A stretch of DNA of 52,691 bases from an uncultured Peptococcaceae bacterium. GTDB taxonomy: Bacteria > Bacillota > Peptococcia > Peptococcales > Peptococcaceae. The notes beneath the pieces are model-generated. The model was not told the DNA's origin. It saw only the letters and a program-made list of their open reading frames with translations, and ran no database searches. The stretch spans positions 1-52,691 of the forward strand of contig CABQBF010000003.1 of assembly GCA_902462325.1 (NCBI GenBank), given 5' to 3'. Positions 46,866 to 52,691 of the stretch are shown in pieces. A program made the translations under genes and the position numbers. Within the stretch, counting starts at the first letter, position 1, and the number at the start of each line of letters is the position of its first letter.

Positions 46866-48239
46866 ATGGAGAAACGCGAACGGTTTTCTTCCCGCTTGGG
46901 ATTTATTCTCATTTCAGCAGGCTGTGCCATCGGACTGGGTAATGTATGGCGATTTCCGTTCATTACTGGACAATATGGCGGCGCAGCGTTCGTTTTAATT
47001 TATCTATTATTTCTTGTCATTCTTGGTATGCCCATTATGGTTATGGAATTTGCGGTAGGCCGCGCCAGTCAGAAATCGGCGGCACGCAGCTTTCATGTTC
47101 TGGAGCCTAAGGGCAGTAAATGGCATCTCACTGGCTATGCCGCAATGGCAGGCAATTATCTGCTGATGATGTTTTACACCACAGTAGGCGGTTGGATGCT
47201 GGCGTATGTACTCAAAATGTTAACTGGCGAATTTAACGGCTTAACGCCCGATGAAGTAGGCGGCGTGTTTAACAGTATGCTGGCGCAGCCCGGTTACATG
47301 ACCGCATGGATGATTGTGACGGTGCTTATCGGCTTTTTGGTGTGCAGCATGGGCTTGCAAAACGGCGTAGAACACATCACCAAAGCTATGATGAGCTGCC
47401 TGTTTATCATTTTGATTGCGCTGTGTATCCGCAGCGTTACGCTGCCCGGTGCAAGCGCAGGTATTGCCTTTTATTTAATTCCCGATTTTTCACGTATGGT
47501 GGAAGCAGGCATGGGCGAAGTTATTTTTGCCGCTATGGGGCAGGCGTTTTTCACTCTGAGCTTAGGAATTGGCGCTATGGCCATCTTTGGCAGCTATATC
47601 AGCAAAGACCGCTCTTTAACCGGTGAAACCATCAGCATTTGCGCGCTGGATACACTGGTGGCTCTGCTGGCGGGCTTAGCCATCATTCCTGCCAGCTTTG
47701 CCTTTGGTATCGACGCTGGACAGGGGCCGGGATTGGTGTTTGTGACACTGCCTAATATTTTTAATCAGATGGCCGGCGGACAACTGTGGGGAACGCTATT
47801 CTTCATCTTCATGAGCTTTGCGGCTTTGTCCACCATCATTGCTGTATTTGAAAATATTATCAGCTTTGCCATGGATTTATGGGGCTGGGATCGCAAAAAA
47901 GCTGTTATCTTCAACGTCATTCTGATTATCATCCTATCCATGCCCTGCGTGCTGGGCTTCAACTTATGGAGCGACTTTGCGCCATTAGGCGACGGCTCCA
48001 CCATTCAGGATTTGGAAGATTTCATTGTATCCAACAATCTGCTGCCATTGGGCAGTCTGCTCTATCTGTTATTCTGCACCAGCAGATACGGCTGGGGCTG
48101 GGATAACTTTATCGCTGAAGCCGATACCGGCTCTGGGATCAAATTTCCAAAAGCAATTCGCTTCTATGTAAGCTATATCCTGCCGCTGATTATCCTTTTT
48201 ATCTTTGTAATGGGCTATTGGCAGAAATTTGCCGGCTAA
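46866..48239 (+). CDS. sodium-dependent transporter, NSS (SNF) family
   Basis: 457 residues, 11-12 hydrophobic segments; GAGGAGG precedes ATG 46866. SRLGFILISAGCAIGLGNVW with RFPFITGQYGGAAFVLIYLL is the helix 1-2 signature of the neurotransmitter:sodium symporter family, with the unwound GLGNVWRFP substrate and Na+ site (residues 23-31). MEFAVGRASQKSAARSF and FFTLSLGIGAMAIFGSYIS (helix 6 site) also match. Bacterial members such as LeuT/MhsT carry amino acids with Na+. The last 30 codons and the terminator have a second copy about 2 kb downstream (50111-50253). Confidence 0.93.
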   Translation: MEKRERFSSRLGFILISAGCAIGLGNVWRFPFITGQYGGAAFVLIYLLFLVILGMPIMVMEFAVGRASQKSAARSFHVLEPKGSKWHLTGYAAMAGNYLLMMFYTTVGGWMLAYVLKMLTGEFNGLTPDEVGGVFNSMLAQPGYMTAWMIVTVLIGFLVCSMGLQNGVEHITKAMMSCLFIILIALCIRSVTLPGASAGIAFYLIPDFSRMVEAGMGEVIFAAMGQAFFTLSLGIGAMAIFGSYISKDRSLTGETISICALDTLVALLAGLAIIPASFAFGIDAGQGPGLVFVTLPNIFNQMAGGQLWGTLFFIFMSFAALSTIIAVFENIISFAMDLWGWDRKKAVIFNVILIIILSMPCVLGFNLWSDFAPLGDGSTIQDLEDFIVSNNLLPLGSLLYLLFCTSRYGWGWDNFIAEADTGSGIKFPKAIRFYVSYILPLIILFIFVMGYWQKFAG

Positions 48240-48241
48240 AC

Positions 48242-48286
48242 AAAAAACAGACCAGAAATCAAAGCCGATTTCTGGTCTGTTTTGTT
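48242..48286 (+). terminator. terminator of the NSS gene
   Basis: ACAGACCAGAAATC ... GATTTCTGGTCTGT stem with T-run. A second copy follows the NSS remnant. Confidence 0.85.
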
Positions 48287-48394
48287 ATTGTTTTGCTATA
48301 TCCCTATCCCCCTCTGCAGTTTTATTCATCATAGATGACGATTTTCCTCTCTTTTGCTATAATCACTGTAATACGACAAATCGGAGGAACTTCT

Positions 48395-48549
48395 ATGTGG
48401 AATGTCGCCATCTGGGATGATGAACAAACAGTGCAGCAAGAACCCTGTGCCCTGTGGAAAAGCATTTTGCAATAGAAGCATCTCAACATCAACTGCCCAT
48501 GTCCCGCCGCAAATATCAACAACTTAAAGCACGCATAATGAACTTGTAA
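48395..48549 (+). pseudogene. LytTR-type response regulator, most of it deleted
   Basis: GGAGG precedes ATG 48395, which opens MWNVAIWDDEQTVQQ. This is the beta1 and acidic pocket of a receiver domain (compare MYNIAICDDE of LytTR regulators, where one acidic position is here Trp). That frame ends with TAG at 48473-48475. In the next frame the sequence continues HFAIEASQHQLPMSRRKYQQ, then LKARIMNL and TAA (48547-48549), like the LytTR C-terminal end (xLPxSRRKYxxLK). So the two ends of a 230-residue regulator have been joined with the middle lost and a frameshift. Genes nearby are not recognisable targets. Confidence 0.6.
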
Positions 48550-48628
48550 AGCTACCACTTTTACAGGAAAATCGACCACTTTTGTAGAAGCTATTGCAAT
48601 AAAAACTTTTTTAGAAAGGCTGAAAAAA

Positions 48629-49045
48629 ATGACTGTAAAACAAAATGAAAAACTGCAAGAGGAAGTAGAAAAATTACATTATCATATGAAATTGCTTTTG
48701 ATGATGTTGCCGCATGATATAAATTATACATTCTTTCAATGTGCAATTGATTTTAATTTTTCTGAAACAGAAACCGCAAAAATTTTAAAAACATTGGGAA
48801 AAATTAGTGACAAATTGAACAACAGAAATATTCCCGAAATTATTTATACCGTAGGCAATGAACCCATTCCCTTCGATACATCTGTTCCTCTTGAACAATT
48901 TGGAGCACAATTTACAGACTATATACAAGTGCTATTCCCAGACAAAGAAATCAGCCCCCAATTTTTATTGAAAGCATGCAAACAACAACAACTTTATCCA
49001 GAAGTATGCGATTTGTTATTAGAACAATTAGAACGAGTGCAATGA
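48629..49045 (+). CDS. uncharacterised protein, DUF1878-like
   Basis: 138 residues. EKLQEEVEKLHYHMKLLLMM starts with a coiled coil, then LPHDINYTFFQCAIDFNFSE, TAKILKTLGKISDKLN and FGAQFTDYIQVLFPDKEISP, ending FLLKACKQQQLYPEVCDLLL. This order recalls the small helical DUF1878 proteins of Bacillus relatives, with low certainty. The stop overlaps the next ATG (ATGA at 49042-49045), so the two are coupled. It lies between the two NSS C-terminal copies, in the segment with several pseudogenes. Confidence 0.5.
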   Translation: MTVKQNEKLQEEVEKLHYHMKLLLMMLPHDINYTFFQCAIDFNFSETETAKILKTLGKISDKLNNRNIPEIIYTVGNEPIPFDTSVPLEQFGAQFTDYIQVLFPDKEISPQFLLKACKQQQLYPEVCDLLLEQLERVQ

Positions 49046-49791
49046 TGACAGTCACTTTTGCAGAAGCTATAACAGTTATGACTTCTTACGATACAACAAC
49101 ACGACAAAAAATTTTACAACAGGTAAGGAGACGATCTTCCATGGAAATCTTGATATTCGCAATCATCCTATTTATGCTTATTGGCACCAGTTTTATCATT
49201 TATCAGGCGAAATGGGAGCCCTTCTTCCAAAACCTGCGTAGACTTGGCTCCAAACTGGCTATATCCTGGGAAAAAGCGAAGCAGGAAGCTTTGCAAGAGG
49301 AACTAGAAGTGGCTGACGAGAAACAAACGGAAAATCCACCTTTTTCTTTACGTTTAGCACTACCCTTGCTCTACGCTCTGCTGTTTCCCATATTTATTGC
49401 TTTGTTTACGGTATGGACTTGGTCTCCCTTTGCGCAAAAAAATCCGCTTGTATTGTTTTTCTATGTATTTGCCATGCTAATCTCATTGGTTTTCTATGTA
49501 TTGCAGAAAAATAGTCAAAATTTCCGTATGAAGTTTTGGCTTTGCTTGCTTATCTCTCTCATTGCAGAATTTACGCTGGCATTCTTTGGTAAACTTTTAT
49601 TGGAAGGATATTATTTTAGCTCCGTAAATAGAATAAAATACCTGAGCGCTCTATGTTTCATGTTTTTTCTTTTTATAGGAACTGCCTTACAAACACAACA
49701 CAATTGGCTGCAATGGCGCCATCCTGCTAAAATTAAACAAGAGGATACTTTCCATGATGAAAACGGCGGCTCTCCCGACATTATAGATTAA
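49042..49791 (+). CDS. polytopic membrane protein with short N-terminal extension
   Basis: From ATG 49042, which overlaps the previous stop, 249 residues; from ATG 49141 (AAGGAG 10 nt upstream) 216. The first 33 residues read MMTVTFAEAITVMTSYDTTT, then RQKILQQVRRRS, a soluble helix; the rest has about five hydrophobic segments (ILIFAIILFMLIGTSFIIYQ, LALPLLYALLFPIFIALFTV and others) and a coiled, charged first loop. Both starts have ribosome sites, so a fusion or two products are possible. The TFAEAI element is also found before the 48629 gene (STTFVEAIAIK at 48567-48599). Function unknown. Confidence 0.5.
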   Translation: MMTVTFAEAITVMTSYDTTTRQKILQQVRRRSSMEILIFAIILFMLIGTSFIIYQAKWEPFFQNLRRLGSKLAISWEKAKQEALQEELEVADEKQTENPPFSLRLALPLLYALLFPIFIALFTVWTWSPFAQKNPLVLFFYVFAMLISLVFYVLQKNSQNFRMKFWLCLLISLIAEFTLAFFGKLLLEGYYFSSVNRIKYLSALCFMFFLFIGTALQTQHNWLQWRHPAKIKQEDTFHDENGGSPDIID

Positions 49792-49975
49792 TAAATAGGC
49801 CGTAGCTATTTTATTGGGTGTCTGTTTAATAGCCGTTATGCTCAATTTATTGTTTTGGAAAATAGAATTGACACAACTTTTATTAACATACGGCACTATT
49901 ATACTCATTAATAGCAGTGACATAACGCCTGTTATGAAAAACGGCATCCCACCAAGGCAGACATCTGTAAAGTAA
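49754..49975 (+). pseudogene. small membrane protein with two in-frame TAG stops
   Basis: GAGG precedes ATG 49754. The frame reads MMKTAALPTL, TAG (49784), INK, TAG (49796), then AVAILLGVCLIAVMLNLLFW, KIELTQLLLTYGTIILINSS and a basic tail to TAA 49973-49975. Two strong hydrophobic segments and a coherent composition suggest a formerly 71-residue membrane protein. The first ten codons overlap the end of the preceding gene in another frame. Family unknown. Confidence 0.45.
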
Positions 49976-50110
49976 TGCGACTACAACGTACAAAACGTAC
50001 TAATTGAGTTACAAAAATAAGGCGGTCATTGCCAAATGCTGTTATGATACCGCACAAAAACACTTTCAGGCAACAGTGCTATTATCCTGCGCTGAAAAAT
50101 AGATAACAAG

Positions 50111-50206
50111 TTTCCAAAAGCAATTCGCTTCTACGTAAGCTATATTCTACCGTTGATTATCCTCTTTATCTTTGTGATGGGCTATTGGCAGAAGTTTGCC
50201 GGCTAA
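50111..50206 (+). pseudogene. C-terminal remnant of a second NSS transporter
   Basis: The last 30 codons of an NSS transporter (FPKAIRFYVSYILPLIILFI, then FVMGYWQKFAG and TAA). All seven base differences from 48144-48239 are synonymous, so this is the end of a second, once functional gene or a converted copy, not random drift. The DNA before 50111 bears no similarity, so the rest of that gene is gone. Confidence 0.8.
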
Positions 50207-50208
50207 AC

Positions 50209-50253
50209 GAAAACAGACCAGAAATCAAAACGGATTTCTGGTCTGTTTTTCGT
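50209..50253 (+). terminator. terminator copy behind the NSS remnant
   Basis: Same stem as at 48242 (ACAGACCAGAAATC ... GATTTCTGGTCTGT) with a few loop and flank changes. Confidence 0.8.
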
Positions 50254-50285
50254 TACTTCACTTGTGGATTAATATATTCGCAATT

Positions 50286-51155
50286 TTATTTCTGCGCCAT
50301 CTCAAAACACAGCACATACACACCTTCTGCACCAATACCTGTTGTGTTTTCCGTAATCATGAAAGGCTCCATATCATCCAAAATTTCAATTCGTTCTTCC
50401 CAACTGTAATCGACTGCCGATTGATAAATCTTCCACTGACCGTGCGGCAAACCATCTTCACAATAGGCGCCGTCAACCATATCTGCATTTAAAACGATTA
50501 TGTTTGCGCCGGGTGCGCAAGTATAAACAGGATATTCCCATGTATCCCCCATATCATCACTCCAAGTATCTGTACGCACATCATAAACCTTGGTGATACC
50601 CAACTGCAAATTTTTATATTGAAAAATTTGCATATCCATTTTTTCCGCTTCCGATATTTCCTGGTCAATATAACGCAGCTTTACACATCCATCTTCGTGG
50701 TTCACTGCAAATTGAGCATTTCTGCCGTTTTGCAAAAATGAATACTGTCCCTGTCGCGATTCATCAGAAGAATATCGGTACACCGTATAGGTGGGAATGC
50801 CCCAAATATCATAGCCTGTCGGATTACAAACACTACATACGACTTTATCTCCTTTGGTAAAGATCATACTGCGCTGTTCTTCACTGACGCTCTCCCGAAT
50901 GGAAGCGCTTTTCAAATGCATCACGCTTTCCATCTCTGCCCGTGATGTATAGGGATCAAAGCTATACACCGTATCCCACGCAAACGGTACTGCTTCTTCT
51001 AATATCACAGTACCCTCCGGCAACTGCTGCAGCGCAGCCTTCAATTGATGATTATGCCAAGCAACCAACGGATTGCCAAATAACAGCAAAAAAACTATCA
51101 ACAAAACGCAGCACAAAACGACAACGCCTAATAAATATGGAAATTTTTTCTTCAT
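50286..51155 (-). CDS. membrane-anchored protein of unknown family
   Basis: 289 residues. MKKKFPYLLGVVVLCCVLLI with VFLLLFGNPL is a signal anchor, then an outer domain of about 255 residues, rich in Tyr and Asp and of beta character (WDTVYSFDPYTSRAEMESVM, YDIWGIPTYTVYRYSSDESR, GQYSFLQNGRNAQFAVNHED). Five cysteines are visible but only one pair (CSVC) is close. No known domain was recognised, no catalytic motif is apparent, and no operon partner exists. An envelope or sensing role is plausible from the anchor alone. Confidence 0.55.
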   Translation of the reverse strand: MKKKFPYLLGVVVLCCVLLIVFLLLFGNPLVAWHNHQLKAALQQLPEGTVILEEAVPFAWDTVYSFDPYTSRAEMESVMHLKSASIRESVSEEQRSMIFTKGDKVVCSVCNPTGYDIWGIPTYTVYRYSSDESRQGQYSFLQNGRNAQFAVNHEDGCVKLRYIDQEISEAEKMDMQIFQYKNLQLGITKVYDVRTDTWSDDMGDTWEYPVYTCAPGANIIVLNADMVDGAYCEDGLPHGQWKIYQSAVDYSWEERIEILDDMEPFMITENTTGIGAEGVYVLCFEMAQK

Positions 51156-51355
51156 AACAACCCCGCCTCACAGATATTTTTCATATTCATTTTATCATTA
51201 CACAATAGAATATACAACAACAACGTAAAATCGCTATATCTTCACAATTTCTTCACATTTTTTTGACGGAAAAAAATTTTCATCAGCCCGATTTTCTGCT
51301 ACAATAGGAGGTAATGTTATTGTGTTTGTGAATAACACAGGAAGGAGACCGTCTT

Positions 51356-52105
51356 ATGAAACGGATTACTTACGCCATTAGCTTATCGCTGATTTGCGCG
51401 CTGCTGCTGACAGGCTGTGGCGGTCAGAACAGACCAGTTCAAACGCCAGAAGAAACAATTGATACTGCATTTTGGGCATTAAAGGATTTGGATATGGCTA
51501 CCTTTAACGCCTGCACCAACAACAAGGTTGGAACCAGTTATCAGTTGTTCAGCGATCTCTTTCGTAAAAAACAGTTGGAAAGCAACAAACTGCTGGCACA
51601 GGAACTGGTAGCGGATCTTTCCTGGGAAATTAATTCTGTACAAATTGAAGACGATATTGCCACAGCCAGCGTGACCATTCACAATAAAGATTTTTCCAAT
51701 GCAGTGGGCATTTATGTGGCCGATTTAATTCAAAATATTAACAACAATCAGAAAAGTAATCCCAATTTGACATCTCTTATTCACAGCACCATTGGCGAAG
51801 CTCGTAACAGCCCAGAAAATTTATTGCCCTATCTGCAAAATTGCACCGGCGATTTCACTACAAATATCTCGATTACATTGAAAAAAATAGATAACAACTG
51901 GCAAATTCAACTGGACGATTCGCTCTGCAATACTCTAATAGGAAATCTAGGCAGCGATAATTTTTCGGAAGACGTAAAGAAAAAAATATCCGCCGCAGAA
52001 GAACTGCTTACCCGTAATCTGGACCGTTGGGGCGTAGACGTAGAAAAGAATGCTGACCAATGGGCAGAGCAGTTGGAAGAAAAGTTAAATCAGCTTTTTC
52101 AATAA
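51356..52105 (+). CDS. lipoprotein, DUF5105-like
   Basis: 249 residues; AGGAG precedes ATG 51356. Signal peptide MKRITYAISLSLICALLLTG ends in the lipobox LTGC, so the protein is anchored outside. TPEETIDTAFWALKDLDMAT, then FNACTNNKVGTSYQLFSDLF, are like the NTF2-like start of DUF5105/DUF4878 lipoproteins, and the C-terminus is an amphipathic, Asn/Gln-rich helix. Function is unknown. It is followed within 35 bp by a broken acetyltransferase gene in the same direction. Confidence 0.6.
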   Translation: MKRITYAISLSLICALLLTGCGGQNRPVQTPEETIDTAFWALKDLDMATFNACTNNKVGTSYQLFSDLFRKKQLESNKLLAQELVADLSWEINSVQIEDDIATASVTIHNKDFSNAVGIYVADLIQNINNNQKSNPNLTSLIHSTIGEARNSPENLLPYLQNCTGDFTTNISITLKKIDNNWQIQLDDSLCNTLIGNLGSDNFSEDVKKKISAAEELLTRNLDRWGVDVEKNADQWAEQLEEKLNQLFQ

Positions 52106-52135
52106 AAAATTGTTTTATCAAAAAGGATGATTTTT

Positions 52136-52588
52136 ATGCGCCAGTATTACACAGACGGTAAAAATCCTGATTTTATTTCTCTCTGCCATCAGCTTGATTG
52201 CTATTTAAACAATATTGTAAACGGCGAAGAAAATCGCGCCCACTACATCCCGTATAACCAATTAGACGACATCCATCATGTCATTCTTCCATAGGATGGC
52301 AATACTCCCGTTGGTTGCGCTAGTTTTAAAGAATATAACACCGCTTGCGCCGAATTAAAGCGTATTTTCTTACTGCCCTCTTACCGTGGTAAAGGTTGGG
52401 GAAAATTTTTGCTGCAAAAAATTGAGGCGTTGGCAAAAGCGAATGACTACACCTGTATGCTATTAGAATCGGGCGAATTATTGACATCAGCCATGCATTT
52501 ATATCGCAGCAACGGTTATCTTGAAATTGAAAATTACGGCCCTTATCAAAATGATACAGAGGCTGTTTGTATGAAAAAAACTCTTTAA
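52136..52588 (+). pseudogene. GNAT N-acetyltransferase, broken by an in-frame TAG
   Basis: AAGGATG precedes ATG 52136. The frame reads MRQYYTDGKNPDFISLCHQL through IPYNQLDDIHHVILP, TAG (52292-52294), then DGNTPVGCASFKEYNTACAE and LKRIFLLPSYRGKGWGKFLL, ending at TAA 52586. The second part has the GNAT acetyl-CoA loop RGKGWGKFLL and the C-terminal helix QKIEALAKAN. A single base change (for instance CAG to TAG) explains the break. Total 150 codons, normal for a GNAT enzyme. TAG is a true stop elsewhere here (map ends with it), so recoding is not the reason. Bases 52589-52691 hold nothing recognisable. Confidence 0.8.
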
Positions 52589-52691
52589 ACTATCGCGCTT
52601 CAATTTTTTCATGCGCAAAAAAAGGACATGGCGCCATGGTGTGCTACCCGTCAAGTAGACAATGAAAAAAATATAAAATTTTTGTGTTGCC

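Noticed and set aside
52292..52294. TAG as a recoded sense codon
   Set aside because: TAG terminates map (44935-44940, doubled) and other frames here, so a simple nonsense mutation is more likely.

Overview
The window is chromosomal DNA of a low-to-mid GC Firmicute (Bacillota), probably a gut-type anaerobe and perhaps a Negativicute. The basis is strong Shine-Dalgarno sites (AGGAGG/GGAGG), frequent TTG and GTG starts, Firmicute-type Soj/Spo0J proteins, and families such as DegV, YhgE/Pip, CsoR, RarD, NSS and BrnQ. Species is not determinable by eye. No tRNA, rRNA or CRISPR was recognised.

The main result is a chromosome-partitioning centre. parA and parB (soj/spo0J, 25.2-26.8 kb, minus strand) sit inside an array of 14 perfect copies of the 16-bp palindrome TGTTTCACGTGAAACA (parS) between 14.4 and 41.0 kb, plus one single-mismatch and one two-mismatch copy. 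Thirteen of the 14 are intergenic. Most are extended by symmetrical ATTGCAAA/TTTGCAAT arms and lie just past stop codons, some followed by T-runs, so they look like combined partition sites and intrinsic terminators. One copy is translated inside copA, in the linker before a fused CopZ-like domain that keeps its own Shine-Dalgarno and ATG. One lies in the parA leader. DnaA-box clusters occur at 3.66-3.90 kb and, less convincingly, 34.86-35.03 kb. dnaA, gidAB and rpmH, the usual neighbours of parAB, are not in the window.

Layout. 0-1.4 kb: the end of a large serine recombinase (edge of a mobile element) and a crcB gene broken by an 8-bp tandem duplication. 1.4-9.6 kb: ECF sigma/anti-sigma-like pair, rhodanese, YhgE/Pip protein, DegV protein, MFS exporter. 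9.6-19.4 kb: M20 amidohydrolase, ketopantoate-reductase-like protein, HD-DUF429 fusion, a decayed toxin-antitoxin pair, RNHCP protein, RarD, GyrI-like protein, lipoprotein, HD protein, two DUF2500 proteins. 19.6-23.1 kb: csoR-copA copper resistance. 23.2-30.7 kb: small exported or membrane proteins, HHH protein, parBA, MBL-fold protein, DUF2007 protein, two NAD(P)-binding proteins. 30.8-36.9 kb: MerR regulator, a four-gene two-component operon, small membrane peptides, an EmrE-like transporter and a copper-amine-oxidase-N-like protein. 37-43.5 kb: BrnQ, a set of repeat-associated genes, YjbR, a stranded Rep_trans replication initiator, a NYN/PIN-like protein and a flavodoxin-type reductase. 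43.6-52.7 kb: HxlR regulator, methionine aminopeptidase, an EcsC protein bounded by direct repeats, an NSS transporter with a second C-terminal remnant about 2 kb away, and several pseudogenes.

The window is rich in decay: crcB, an MFS tail, both halves of a toxin-antitoxin pair, a LytTR regulator, a small membrane protein, an NSS tail and a GNAT acetyltransferase are all broken. Three segments are bounded by direct repeats, which points to recent gain and loss by recombination. Three very short or non-canonically started genes are proposed: 30-aa and 33-aa membrane peptides and an ATT-started gene.
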